From assembly GCF_020520425.1 (NCBI RefSeq), contig NC_079490.1, positions 3,038,001 to 3,102,000 on the forward strand: a stretch of DNA of 64,000 bases. Direction: 5' to 3'. The notes under the pieces are model-generated. The model was not told where the DNA came from. It ran no database searches and saw nothing but the letters and a program-made list of their open reading frames with translations. Position 1 is the stretch's first letter; the number at the start of each line of letters is the position of its first letter. Of the stretch, positions 1 to 13,733 are shown one piece after another. This DNA is from Spinacia oleracea. Its lineage: Eukaryota; Streptophyta; Magnoliopsida; Caryophyllales; Amaranthaceae. The translations under genes and the position numbers were made by a program.

Positions 1-163
1 GACATGCAATAAAGCATCTTAGAGTTTTTCGAAGGAAGTTTCCAGATCTGAAAACAAGAGAGAGAAAAAGAAGGGAGGAATTGCTTTCGTTGCTTCGATT
101 TAGCCACAGCCAGGTAAAATTTCGATCATTTCCTTCGATTTTCTTGTAGATTTTAGTAGAGCG

Positions 164-2413
164 ATGGCAAAAACTAGGCCGACCGTGGTTAAGGATAAGG
201 AAGATGTTGGGGTTAGTCGGGCCAAGTCACTCAACCCGATCTACTCTACTGTTGAGGATCCAGCGGCTTTTATAACTCTCTCCGGTCTGCCGCCTTCGGC
301 TGAAGTGAGGATTCCTGGTCAAGAGGATGAGGCCAAGGATTGCCCGGAGGGTTATGTGGTTATGTATGAGTACCCTTTTACTCTGGGGTTTTTGTTTCCT
401 TTTACGCCCTTGGCTAGATCTTTTGTCGAGGTGTTTCATTTAAGCCCTGGCCAATTGATGCCCCAGATCTGGCGTATTTTTACTGTAGTGCATAGGGTTA
501 CTTCGGGTTGGCGAACACCGTTTGACTTGGCTGATCTGATGCATGTTTATGATTTATCTTTGAAGGAGTGTTGTCGGTATACTTTGGTGACGAAGAAAAA
601 GAAGAAGAATTTGTGTGTCGGGTTAGCTGTAAATGATAGGGGTTGGCAAAGTCGTTTTGTTTATGTGAATAAGGCGTCTCTGGGAGAAGTAGGAAACTTC
701 TTAGTGGAAGGGTGGACGACGGAAGGTATTTTATGTTTCTGTACTTTTGATTTCTGATGTTTTACTGAACGTTGTCTTACTTGGCTTTGTCTTGCAGTTG
801 TTGATACGTCGTTAGCTGGTTTGAACTCTGACTCTCACGATAAGTGTTTGAGGTTTCTGGGTTGTTCTGTCGTGGAGAGATCGTTCAGCCGTGACGGAGG
901 TCGCTTGGGAAGTCAAGAGGGGAGTCAAGCCGGTGACGTTGACGAGGAGGAGACTGAAGACGAGACGATTTGCTTAGTTCGTCGTCGACGGAAGTTGGAC
1001 TTACGCGAGGAAGTTGTTGCGAATTCGTCGTCTGCATCAGAGGAAGAGGTTGAGATGGCTGACACATCAGGTATTTTTGGTTTGGTTTCTTATTTGCCTG
1101 GTTTATCTCTGGAGTGTGTTTTTGATGGTTTCTCGCTTTGTTTGTTGAAGAACATACGCTGTCTTCTAAGCCTGTGTCGAGGATGTCGCAGAGCGAGATG
1201 ATGGAACGAGCGAGGAAGCGGTTGAGGTCGAACAGTGCCGCTGGTGGGCAGGGTGGTCAGGCGATGCCTCTTGTGCCTCGTTATTCTAAGATAGGTGCGT
1301 CGCCTGAGACGCCCGTTGTTATAGGGGGTGAAGGTTTTCATCCTCTATCGGCGTCGTCGCCACCGAGGCCGTTTCAGGCGTCGTCGACTGCTGTTGCTGC
1401 GACTAGGCCCCCTGCTGCGTCGGCCAAGAAGCGTCCTGCTGACAAAAGTTCTGTCGAGGATACTGTCGTCACTCTGCCCCCGAACTTCTTGGGCGACGGC
1501 GAAGGTGCCGTCGTTTGGCCGTATGCAGACCGTTTGATATTGCCTTCGACGTATCAGCGTTATCACGAGGTCGTGCCTCTTTCTGTCGCGTCGGACACCG
1601 CTGAACTAATCCTGCGGGTAAGTGTATTTCTGTTATTTTATTCAGTTCATGGTATTTGTAAGTGCGTCGTGCGTCGATTTTGTGACATGTTTTTCGTTAC
1701 AGGCGTCACAGGCTGCTTTGGCCGTGCGTAGACAATGCTCCTTGTTGTGCGATGAGCTTACTTTCTCGAAGAACCAAGTGGCTATGGTGAAGAAAGCGGC
1801 GGTTTCTTGGGAAGGTAAGTGGGTGGCTTCTGAGAACAAGTTGGCTGACCTTGCTGCGGTGGTTAAGTCAAAAGATGAACAACTAAAGGGTAAGGACGAC
1901 CAGATTGCTGACGCATCGAAGGAGTTGGAAAGGGTAAAGGGGGAGTTGGCGTCGACCGTGGAAGAAATGGAAGGCTTAAGGGCTTTATACGACGCTTTGC
2001 AGGAGGAGTTTAAGGATTGCGAGGCTTTGGCTGTGTGGAGGACGAGGGCACAGATGATGTTCTCGTGTTTGAAGGGGGAGACCAGCCTCTGTCCATGCCA
2101 GAAAGAGGTGGACGATTATATTGCTAATGGTGGTACCCTCGAGGAGTTGTCGGTGCCGGTGGTGGACGCGGATGAGTTGGCGATGGAAGCCGACACTGCT
2201 GGAACCAACGGGGCTGAAGCCGACGTCGCTCCTCTGGTCGAGGACGTTTCTTCTGTGGATCGAGAGGGGGAGGTGCCCATGGAGCAAGGCGAGGGAGATG
2301 TTTCCGTCGTCGCCCCTCCAGAGGTGGCTTTGGCAGACGCGACGGTCAGCGTTGACATGCCCCCGATACTCGATCAAGTTATCTCGACCCCCCTTCCAGA
2401 CGAACAGGTGTGA
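164..2413 (+). mobile_element. Antisense additional ORF of the Tat/Retand element
   Basis: A plus-strand coding region runs opposite to gag-pol, between the end of pol and the missing 3' LTR. The first block (from ATG 164) resembles the 'putative plant transposon protein' found beside Tat elements, rich in Pro, Phe and Trp with the segment YVVMYEYPFTLGF. Later blocks are low-complexity Ser/Ala/Arg-rich and then an acidic heptad-like coiled coil near 1780-2000. Bases 1-163 look like a purine-rich leader with a splice-donor-like site near 113. Retand-clade elements are known for antisense ORFs in this place, and splicing has been proposed for such frames. Function is unknown. I do not join the blocks. 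Confidence 0.6.
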
Positions 2414-2579
2414 TGGCTGGTTGGTGTTTTATGTAATAGTTTAGTTGTATGGATATTTTATTTCTTGTTTTTGTATTTTGGATGTTTTTACTCGTCGTCG
2501 ATGGCGGCGGCGAGGTGTTTGGATATTTTGTGTGTTTTGCGCTTTCGCTTGGTAATGTGAAAGTCGCGGCCTTTGGGGT

Positions 2580-4061
2580 TGACAGGCTAAATCGCACTCC
2601 TATCAAAGATAAACCTAACGTTCACCAACTAAAAATATAGTAAGGGAAGCAGGGATCGTATCCACAGGGAAACAATGTTCTTTCTACTATTAATTAACTA
2701 ATCTAGACTACTGGTAACAAAGAGTTGGATTGGTTTGTATATTAAACTAAAGCAAATAATCAAATCGGAAAATAACAATATTAAAGGAATCTAGGGCAAC
2801 GGTTCACCATAAATGCAGAGCAGGATTGGACAACGGACAATAACAATCAATGAACAATCATAATTAGGAAAACATGCATCTCTCAAATCTTATGAATTCC
2901 TTAGGATAGAACAACTAGCGGGCTCTCGCTACGTACTAGAAATAATTCCTATCTAATAGCCACAGACCAAAAAACATCATATTTATACCTCTCGGCGCAT
3001 AATCTAAGGTTAATCAAACTCAAATCAAAATAGTCCGGCCGAACAGAATTGACGAGCAATAATAATAAGCTATAGAAATTATAATCAATCAATCAATTAA
3101 TCAAGTCCACATATAATCCCAATCATGCATTCATGGATCCCCTAAACCCTAGAAATTAAACTACTCACTCATGATAATAAATAACAAAGCAATTAACATA
3201 ATAGAAAACATGATCAAGCAATAAGATAAATTAAAGCAAGAAACAATACCGACTTGAAGAACAATGGAATAATAAAGCTTGAATCTTTGATTAAAATTAA
3301 AACTAAGTGTTTGGAGAAAATAGAGAGAACTAAAATAGACTAAGTAATTAGAAAACTAGAATAAAAGATATCACTAAAAATATAAGGGGCTAGTATTTAT
3401 AGTTTGCCCAAAATAGAGCCCAAAATCGGAAATAAAATCTCGCGAAATACGCTGGAGGTTGGCGTGGCCCGATCGGGCGACGCTTCGCCCGATCGGGCGA
3501 TGTGCTCGATAGTCGGCCCGATCGGGCCAAATTCCGCCCGATCGGGCGGTTGCAAAATGCCCAGAACAGCGCCCAGAATAACCGCCCGATCCGGATCGGG
3601 CGAAGCCCGCCCGATCGGGCGCGTGTTGAAACTGCACGATCCTCTATCTTAAAAACACCATATCTCCTTCGTTATAAGTCGGAATTAGGCGAGTGACCAC
3701 TCGTTGGAAAGCTCTTGAAGTCTAAAATCCAACCCAATTTGAATCGCTGCATTTGGAGTTGTATAACTCGAGTTATGATCAAAAGAGTGGACGACATTCA
3801 GTTTTCTACTTCTTTCACTATTCGCTTTGCATGAAAATTCTTCCAACTCAATGTTTGCGCTCTCGAAAGTATATAATCTCTTGTATTGATTCAAACGAGT
3901 AGGAAATGCACAAAAATATGCTAATTCCTACAATGATGAACCTGAAACTACAAACACACTACAAGGAGCACATTAGTACTAAAATCGCTCCGAAGAGCTC
4001 ATTTGAGATCAAAAAGTACTAAGGGACGGGGGTAAAAACTCTATATAAAACACATATATCA
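2580..4061 (-). repeat. Solo LTR of a second Ty3/gypsy (Athila-like) family
   Basis: The 1482-bp block has TG...CA ends on the minus strand, starting TGATATATGTG and ending TTTAGCCTGTCA. It is flanked by a perfect 5-bp direct repeat GGGGT at 2575-2579 and 4062-4066. No internal region or second LTR is attached, so it is a solo LTR, presumably left by LTR-LTR recombination. Its 3' end carries the CTATATTTTTAGTTGG-type run that often precedes the primer site in Athila-like elements. It interrupts the Tat element downstream of pol. A cluster of palindromic GCCCGATCGGGC motifs lies at about 3468-3622. Confidence 0.85.
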
Positions 4062-7000
4062 GGGGTCGCGCGCTGTGTGTTTGTGTATGATAAGTTTGTT
4101 TGTCTTTTTCTCGGTTGTTCGTCTTTCATGGTTATCCCGTCGCGTTTGGATGTCTTAGTTTCGTGTAGTAGATGTTTTGCAAATAATAAGTATTGAATCG
4201 ACCGATGTGTAAAATCGTACCTGCGCTGTTTGTTCGTTGTTTCTCGCGATCTCGTTCTGCGTCGTACGTTGTTGCTTCTGGATATCATTCGTCGTGCGTC
4301 TTGTACTCTGCAAAAGAAAACATGGGTCGCTAGGAGGATTGGCCGTTGGGGATGCCAACGGCCCTCCGATGCTTAAGTCAGTAATGGTTTTTAAACGAAA
4401 GTAAAACGATAAAGGAAGATAAAGACGACGATACGATAACTGATAAAATTGGTTACGACGAGATTTTAAAAATGGTAGAGTTTAAGATGTGTTGCGTTCC
4501 AGCTTCGGGGGACCGACTTGCCATCTTTGGTAATGAGTCTGTATGCCCCCTTTCCGACGATTTTGTCGATCAAGTACGGTCCTTCCCAAGTTGGTGCGAA
4601 TTTACCTGCGTTTAATTCTTTCGTGTTTTGAAATACTTTGCGCAGTACCCAATCTCCTTCTTTGAACATTTTCACTTTGACATTTTTGTTGAAGCATTTT
4701 GCCACGATCTGTTGTTGTGACGCCATTCTTATCAACGCTGCTTCCCTGAGATCTTCTGTGTTGTCGAGGTTTTCGCTGAGTTCTACGTCGTTTTGCTCCG
4801 GCGTCATAAGTCCATATCGTGCACTGGGCAACGTCACTTCAGGGGGAAGTACTGCTTCGCACCCGTAAACGAGTGAGAAGGGAGTCTGTCCCGTCGCCGT
4901 CCTAGGCGTCGTCCTGTTGGCCCATAGGATGGATGGCAGTTCTTCTGCCCATCGCCCCTTCTTGTCGTCCAACCGCTTTTTCAGCGACGCGATGATCGTT
5001 TTGTTGCTGGATTCCGCCTGTCCGTTTGCTTGGGGGTATCTAGGCGTCGACGTCTTTAGCTCGATGTTCCATGTTTTGCAGAAAGCTCTTGTCTTGTCGC
5101 TGATGAATTGTGATCCGTTGTCGCAGATGATTTCTGACGGTATTCCGAACCTGCATATTATGTTAGTCCATATGAACGAGCATACCTCTTTGTCCCTTAC
5201 TTGTTGGAATGCGCCTGCTTCGATCCACTTGGAAAAATAATCTGTTAGGGCTAACATGAAGACCTTTTGTCCTGGGGCGACGGGCAATTTGCCAACGATG
5301 TCCATCCTCCATTTCATGAAAGGCCACGGAGTTAGGGTTGGATGTAAGAATTCAGATGGTTTGTGTGTCATACCTGCGTGTCGTTGGCACTTGTCGCACT
5401 TGGATACGTACCTCATGGCGTCCTTAAGCATTGCTGGCCAATAGTATCCATTTCTTTTGATTCTGGTTGATAAGCTTCGTCCTCCTCGTGTCCTCCGCAT
5501 TCTCCTTCGTGGTATTGTTTCAGTAGTATTTCCCATTCGATTTCTTCGGCACATCGCATCAACATTCCGTTTGCTGATCGCTTAAATAGTACGTCCTGCA
5601 AAATAACATATCGTGAAGCTTTGAAAAGTATCTTTCTGGCTTCTAGCTTGTCGTCGGGTAGAGTTTCGTGCTTTAGGTAATCGAAGATGGGTTTGGTCCA
5701 ACTGTCTGTGTTTACGGTTGATAGGACGAGGCTGGCGTCTTGTGGTATGTCTTTTTCGACGGCGGGTGACAGTAGGTGTACTAGAGGTATGGTCGAGAAT
5801 GGTGATTTTCTGAGTGCGGATCCTAGGTTGGCAAGGGCGTCGGCTTGCGTGTTTAGGTCTCTTGGGACTTGTTTGATGGAGAAGGGTTTGAATTTGGAAG
5901 TTAATTCTTTCGCTTTCTCGAGATACAAGGTCATTTTTAGGTCTTTAGCTTCGTAGTCGCCGTTAATCTGGTTGACTATTAGTTGTGAGTCGCTGAAGAT
6001 GTTGAGTCCGCTTGCCCCTAATTCCATAGCTAATGTCGTTCCGGCGATTAGCGCCTCGTATTCTGCTTCGTTGTTAGTTGCCTTGAAATCGCAGCAGATT
6101 GCCTGTGCTATCATGTCCCCTTGTGGTGACTTCAGTACGACGCCTAAACCTGCACCACGAAAGTTAGATGAGCCGTCGACGAAGAGTGTCCATATTCCTT
6201 CTATGTTGTTGATGAGTTTGACTTCGTCGTCTGCTATCCTCTCTAAGTCGGGGCTGAAGTCTGCCACAAAATCTGCTAGGGCCTGCGATTTTACAGTCGT
6301 TCTTGGTTGATACTTGATGTCGAACCTTCCTAGTGCCATTGTCCACTTCTCCATTCGACATGTCAGTTCTGGCCTACGCATCACAGACTTGATTGGATAG
6401 TTAGTCATCACCACTATTTGGTGAGTTTCAAAATAATGCCTTAGTTTTTTGGCTGCGGTAACGAGTGCTAAAACGAGTTTTTCGAGGGAGGAATACCTGG
6501 TTTCTGCTTCCAGTAGTGACTTACTGATGTAATAAATGGGTAGTTGTTGTGCTTCGTCTTCTCGAGCTAGGACTGCGCTGACTGCTGTCGAGCTAACGGC
6601 TAAATAGAGTTGTAAGACTTCTCCTTCTTTTGGCTTGGATAGGAGGGGTGGCGACATCATATATTTTTTGAGGTTTTGCAGGGCTGCTTCGTGGTCGTCG
6701 GACCAGTTAAACCCCTTGTTTTTGCGCAAGACGTCGTAAAATAATCGACACTTGTCCGACGACCGCGATATAAAACGGTTTAGCGCCGCCACTCTTCCTG
6801 TCAAGCGATGTACCTCTTTTATGTTCCTGGGGGATTGAATGTTGATGATCGCGCGCACTTGGTCGGGGCTGGCCTCGATTCCTCGTTGGGTGACGATGTA
6901 ACCTAAGAATTTTCCTGCGGACACTCCGAAAGAACATTTAGTCGGGTTAAGTTTCATACCGTACTTTTTTAATATGTCGAAGGATTGTCGTAAGTGTTCC

Positions 7001-9528
7001 ACGTGATCGTCAGCCTTCCTCGATTTCACCAGCATGTCGTCAATGTATACCTCCATTGTGTCTCCGAGTTGGTCTTTAAACATCTTGTTGACTAATCTTT
7101 GGTACGTCGCACCTGCATTTTTAAGACCAAAAGGCATGACTTTATAACAATAAATTCCTCTATCCGTTACAAAAGACGTTTTTTCCTGGTCGTCTGGGTG
7201 CATAAGGATTTGGTTGTATCCTGAGTAGGTGTCCATGAATGTGAGCAGCTCGTGTCCGGCTGTGGCGTCGACCAGGGCGTCGATGTGCGGCATAGGGAAT
7301 GGGTCCTTGGGGCAAGCTTTGTTGATATCTGTGAAGTCGATGCAGACTCTCCATTTTCCGTTCTTTTTACTGACGACGACGATGTTTGCTAACCAATCTG
7401 GATATTTGACCTCTCTGATCTTCCCTGAATCTATCAGGTTTTGGACTTCTTCGTCTATGATTTTATTCCTTTCGGGTGCGAACTTACGTCGTTTCTGTTT
7501 TACCGGTCTGAAGGTGGGGTCGACGTTGAGCTTGTGGGTGATCACGTCTGGGCTGATTCCTGTCATGTCCTCGTGCGACCAAGCGAAACAGTCCGAGTTT
7601 TCTCTTAGAAACGACACTATCTGACTTTTGATGTTGTCAGGCAGTGAGGCTCCGATCCTTACGACTTGGTCTGGCTTTGTCTGGTCTAGTACTATCTCGT
7701 CGATTTGTTGGTCGTCGGGGTCGTCCGATGTCGACCCTGGCTGTAATTGCTAGATGGATGACTTGGATGGTTTCAGTGCTATCTCATAACATTTCTTCGC
7801 ATCTCTTTGCTGTCCTTTGATTTCCATGACCCCCCATTTGGTTGGAAACTTGATTGATTGGTGGTATGTTGATGGCACTGTCTTCATTTTGTGGATCCAT
7901 GGTCGTCCTAGGATGACGTTGTATGCTGATGGACAATCGACGACGTTGAACTTGGTCATCATGTTGACGCCTTCTGCGTATGAAGGCAGCAATATCTCTC
8001 CTACCGTCCGTAGTGCTTCTCCACTGAACCCTACCAGAACTGTTGATCTCCTTACAATATTTTTCTCTTCCAATCCCATTTCCTGTAGTGCTTCCAAGAA
8101 CAGTACGTTGGCTGAGCTTCCGTTGTCGACCAGTATCCTTTTGATCAATGCGTTCCCTATTGGGAGCGATATTACCAACCCGTCGTGGTGTTCCCGCTGT
8201 GTATCTACAGAATCTGAGTCGTCGAAAGTGATAGCCATTGCGGTCAGGGACCTGTGCAGTGCGACCTCGTCTTCGGTTTGTCCCTCTTCTACAGTCTCAA
8301 ATTCTCCCCTGTTAATTTTTTTAGCTGCAGAAGAGGTTAGTCCACAAATATCTGAACCACCGGAAATAACATTTACCACTTTATTGAATGGTGGTGGGTC
8401 TGGTCGCTCGCTGCTTGTCGTTGGGCCGGGCAGGGTGGTTTGCTCTTTGGAGAACGTTTCTTTTCCTTTGTCGCTCAACAGTTCTTTTAGATGCCCCCGT
8501 TTCAGGAGGTATGCGACCTCCTTTTTGAGGGAGATGCACTCCTCGGTTGTGTGGCCGTTGTCGCGGTGGAAGTCGCACCATTTGCTCATGTCCTTCATGG
8601 AGTCCGGTCTGTCGTTCTTCCGGGGCCATCTGACTGTCCCACCTACATTTTGAAGGGCGTTCACCACACCTCCAATGTCGACGTTGAAGCCGTAGTCGGA
8701 GATGTTAGGGTGTTCGACCCGCTCGTTCCTGTAAACATTGTTAGTATCATAATACTGATTGACACTTTGTACCTGGTTTTGCCGAACATATGGTTGGTGT
8801 CGCCAGTTGTTGTTTCTCGGGGTGTACGATCTTCTGTCGCTGCTGCCCCCTATCGATCGTTGAGATGCTGTTCGAATGACCTCGTCGTCTTCGATTCGCA
8901 TCTGGGCGGTGACCCTTGATCGCACCTCTTCGAAAGTTGCACAGGGGTATTTGGTTATTTCCCGGTATAGCTCCGAATTGGGGATGAGGCCTCTCTTGAA
9001 CGCCTCAATAGCAGTCCTGACATCACAATTTTTTATACCAATTTTTTCACAATTAAAACGGTTAAAATAATCGCGTACCGACTCGGTTGGCCCTTGAACC
9101 AACCGATAGAGATCACTGGTTTGTTTTTCTAACTGGCGACTGCTGGCGAATTGTTGGTAGAAGGCGTTGATGAGATCGGACAAACAGGAGATGGATCTGG
9201 GAGGGACGTTCGTGAGCCATTCCAAAGCTGCTCCATCAAGGGTGCCGCCGAAAGATTTGCACATAACAGGTTCCACTAGGTCGTGCGGAATCCCGATCTG
9301 CCACATGCGCTGCTTGTAGAAGTTGACGTGCCTATAGGGGTCGGATGTCCCGTCGTACAGGGTGGTCCAGGTTGGGATTCGGAGTGTGTGCGGAACTGTC
9401 ACTCTAGCGATCGCTTCGCAGAACGGCGACGCTGCATACCCGTCGGTCGGCTCGATCTCTACTGGTGTAGGTGCCCCGGGGAACTTGGTCATCAACTTCA
9501 TCAGGCGGGAATAGTGCTTCGTCATGCG

Positions 9529-10869
9529 TGAAGGAAATAATGCCCTTGGTCCAAGTATGCATTCTATGTTAAGTCTAATAAATGCGGTTCAGTATTAATT
9601 AACAAGTTAATAATTCAGTGAGATCAAGTGAGCTGAATGCCTAGCTAGAGGCCGCTTCAGTTCAAGTGGAATTAATGATATTAATCCACAGCTTACTCTT
9701 GACTGAACCCGTAGGGTCACACAAATAGTACGTAAACGGATCAAGTATTTAATGGCATTAAATACTCCATCTATGAATATTCGGAACCGACGGATCTTGG
9801 TTTCAGTGGGAGCTAAGATCGTCACAGGCAAGAAATGAATACTCCGGAAACGATGATATTGCCGGAAACGGAAATATGGATCGTATCGGAAATATGAATA
9901 TTATCCAAGTCGTAGATGTTGCCGGAAACGGAAACATGGTACGTATCGGAAAATATTATTGGAAATGGAAATATTACCAGAATCGGAAATATTGCCGGAA
10001 ACGGAAATATTGTCAGAATCGGAAATATTGCCGGAATCGGAAAATAATTCCGGAAACGGAAATATTAAATATTTGTTCGAAACGGAAATTAATTCCGGAA
10101 TCGGAAATATTAAATATTGTTCGTATCGGAAATAGATTCCGGAAATGGAAATTTAATCGGAAGCGTATCGTACGAATTAGCATCGGACGAGGCCTGCCGG
10201 ACGAAGGCCCAGCACGAAGCCAGGCCGTCGCCCAGCAAGCACGCACGCCACAAGCCCAGCGCGCGCCAAGGCCACGGATGCGTGGGCCTTGCTGCGTGGG
10301 CTGCAGCTCGCACGCATGGGCAGTCCTTGTGGCTGCCGTGTGTGTGTGAGTTTGTGCTCATGCGTGATTCCTGAATCTGCAAGAGTCAGTGTATGATTAA
10401 ATGTCTATTCCTAATTGGATAAATTAATTAAATAGAATTCATGTAGGATTCTAATTCCAATTAATTCGCATCCTACTAGGATTACGATTCCTTTTCCATA
10501 ACTCTATAAATAAAGGCCTAGGGGTCATAATTTATATACAAGTTTCAAAGTATTCAAAAGTGAGTTTTTTGAGAGAAAATTAAAACACATCTTGCTCATA
10601 AAAGTGCCGAATTTTCTAGTACCTTAAGGGCGATTCTAGTTGGTCAATCTTAAGGCGGATCCGGACGTGCTGTGGACTATCTACGGAGGGACGACACTTG
10701 GAGTCCTAAAAGACTTGTTCTTGTTCGGTTCGGGCGCAGCTAGGGAGGGCACGCAACAAAGAGTATGCATCTAATTATGCTATATGATTATGTGTAAATA
10801 ATATGATTCCTGGGTTAATGGTTGTTTCCGCATGATTTATGTAAATGTCATATGTATCATAACCTAACA
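9529..10869 (+). repeat. 5' LTR of the copia element
   Basis: This LTR is 1341 bp, from TGAAGGAAATAATG to CATAACCTAACA. It carries about ten near-tandem copies of a short motif of the form CGGAAATATT(G/A)CCGGAA between about 9850 and 10160, then a GC-rich stretch, and a TATA-like CTCTATAAATAAAG near 10502-10515 that probably marks its promoter. Confidence 0.93.
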
Positions 10870-13733
10870 GTGGTATCACGAGCCCCTTATTATTTTCATA
10901 ATCTAAATTGCATGAACATGGTTAAATATTACAAATTTGCAAGAATTAAAAGGGGTGATTAATTTTCGTAATTGTTAATTAATTGCAAATTGCGTTTATT
11001 TAATTATATGTACGCAGTTTTTCGGCAGTTTCTTCATTACTCATCCGAATTGAGTGATTTTTGTGTCAATTCCGCATGTAAAAGGCATTCTAAAATTTTG
11101 ACAAAAATAGTATTTTTCTGCCGAACCCAGAATTCTCAAATTCGAAGCCTAACTATGACTTTTCGAAGGTTTTAGTTTTTCGAATGCAAAATTTCGTAAA
11201 TTTAAGATGTTAAATTAAATATTTGCGATTCCTGTTGATAAATCTTGAATTTTTGATTGACCTACTGCATATGTTTAACAAGTTTGAATGCCTAGTCTTG
11301 TTAATTATGCAATCTAATTTGTAATTATGATTAATTTGTTGAAAATTAGAATAATTTAGAATTAATTTGATTTTCATAATTAATTGTAATTTAATTAGAA
11401 ACCTATGATTAAAAACCACCATAAAAATTGTAAATTTACGATAAATTTTAAATTTTTATGACCTAGACTTGAATCCATAACAATCGGAAATCAATTGGAT
11501 AATAAATTTTCGATTTTTTCGCCCCAAAATTATGAAATTAATAATATTTATTAATTTGTCATTAATTTTAAATATAAATTTTAAATTTTTTTGCGATTCG
11601 TTCAAATAACTTGCACGCACGAAGCAATGGACGCTTCGTGTTACCCTTAAGGGGTGTTGTATAATGCGGGCATGCGACGACGAGCAAGGGAGCTCGTCGC
11701 CCGTGCGGCACGAATGCAATGAGCAAGGGCGTAGTGCACGAGCACAAGGCAGCAGCCCTGCCTTGTGTCGTGTGCCACGAGCAATGAACGAATGGGCATG
11801 GGCGAAGGGCGAGCCAAGGCAGTCGCGTGTGGGCAGCAAGCGAGCTGCGCCACAACGCGCGCTGCCTCGCACAAGTGCGCGCAGCCTCGCGCGCAGCGAG
11901 CGCAAGCTCGCGTGCCACGAGCGCTGCGCCCAGCACTGCTCGCGCGCGCAGCGCGCGATGTCGCTCGCCCAGCGAGCGATGTCGCGCACCAGCGAGCGAT
12001 GGCTCGCGCCAGCGAGCGATGGCTCGCGCGCGCAGCGCGCGATGTCGCTCGCCCAGCGAGCGATGTCGCGCCCCAGCGAGCGATGGCTCGCGCGCACAGC
12101 GAGCGAGCCAGCGCGCCCAGCGAGCGATCTCGCGCGCGCACTGCGAGCGATAGCTCGCGTGCGATGGGGCGCTGTGCGGAGGCTTGCGATGAGACAGCAG
12201 CAGCTATGCGACGAGCGCATGGGCTGCGCGCACATGGCCAGCAATGGCTGTGTGCGTGCGGCCCATGGGCATGCAACGCGTAGGGTGTTTGCGTTACGAT
12301 TAGATCGTTTTGAATGTTTAATTTGAAAATTTCAGTTCACGTAATTTTAATTAATTTTAAAATTAATAATTTGAATTAATTTCTTGGATTTTAATTTTGA
12401 ATATTATAATTATAATAAATGGAATTTATTCTAATTATTTTACTAAAATTAAAATCATGAATTAATTTAAATGCGACTGAAATTAAATTAAATTTTTGGA
12501 TTCAATTATAAATTTATATGAGCTTTAAATTTTAATTAAATTTGTATGTTTCCGGTTAGACTAGAAATACAATTTTATGTTTAAAATTAGTAAAGCATAT
12601 GAATTTATTGGTTTGAGTGGGAGCGCCTTTTAGTCATAAATTCTTGATTAGGTCTACAAATCCTTAAGGTTAAAACAACTCGATTAGAATTAATAAGGAC
12701 TGAATAATTGGTAGATTATTGGTGACCTTGATTAATTGCTGCAAATGTTTACGTGATGCATAATGTGTTTTACTAACCAGCTATGTGGGCCATTCATGAT
12801 AATGAATGGGTGAATGGTATATATTGTATATGTACTGTTTTGCAGGTTATGAAGTGACTAGTATGGCCCAAATAGGATAGAAAATATGGTCTGCGTACCA
12901 TTAATTTGAATGTAATTGGTCTAAAGTACCAAAGTTATTTTTCAATTCAAATATGGTCTGCGAACCATCAAATAGTTGTAATTAGTTATAGCTTATCCTA
13001 TTTGAAGAAAATGGTGCCTCCCAAGGAGATTTTCAAGACGGACTTTGAAGTCAAAGCTTCAAGATGAAGTCGGGCCATACTAGATCACAAATATCTTATG
13101 CATGTTTTAAGTTATTTATTGCTTTAAATATGTCTTAAAATGCATGAGATCAAAAGCTTGATTATGTTGCATGATTAAGGATTTTAGTTCACTTAAAATC
13201 TAACCAACATAGTAAGAGCCTTAAGTTCCAAACTTAAAAAATTGAGTTAAAAGGTGCCATGCCAAAATATACACTTGCTTGGATATCCTTTACATCAATC
13301 TAGTAATAGTTTTCGCTCAGCGAGGTGTTACTTATTGGTCCTAAAGGGGCAAGGTACACAAATAATTGTGAGTACATGTTAGTTTTGGTGAAACTCAACG
13401 ATATAAGTAAGGAGTCCTTTTATGTCGTGGCAAATTCGATAGGTTTACCTAATAAGTTCTTAGACGTACCTATCAACCAAGAATAGTTTCTAGACTATTA
13501 GCAAAAGGCTTTTGCTTCCCTAAGATGTTCTAGGATTAAGTCGACAAACTGTGCTTAGTTCTTCAATGATTTTAGGATCTTGGAATCATTTTATTCACAC
13601 CTGCCGGAACACATAACTTGAATAAAATGCTTAATAAACATTGAATTATGCATGTATGCTAGAATTTAAGTTTATTAAGAGAAACTGTGAATGGTTATTT
13701 ATTTGTTTATTCTTTTCAATTGTAGTTTTTAAT
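10870..13733 (+). mobile_element. Long leader of the copia element with a GC-rich tandem-repeat core
   Basis: The region starts with a tRNA-Met-type primer site (TGGTATCA at 10871-10878). It is mostly AT-rich, but 11650-12290 is very GC-rich and built from imperfect repeats of GCGAGCGATGGCTCGCGC and close variants. Because this core lacks stop codons by composition, long overlapping frames appear on both strands. I regard none of them as a gene. A leader near 2.9 kb is long for a copia element. Confidence 0.7.

Noticed and set aside
4638-7624. Plus-strand frames across the Tat pol region
   Set aside because: They are mirror frames of the minus-strand pol, with no domain of their own.
11456-12326. 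Long overlapping frames (up to 262 codons) on both strands in the copia leader
   Set aside because: They arise because the GC-rich repeat core lacks stop codons. The predicted proteins are Ala/Arg/Ser repeats with no domain.
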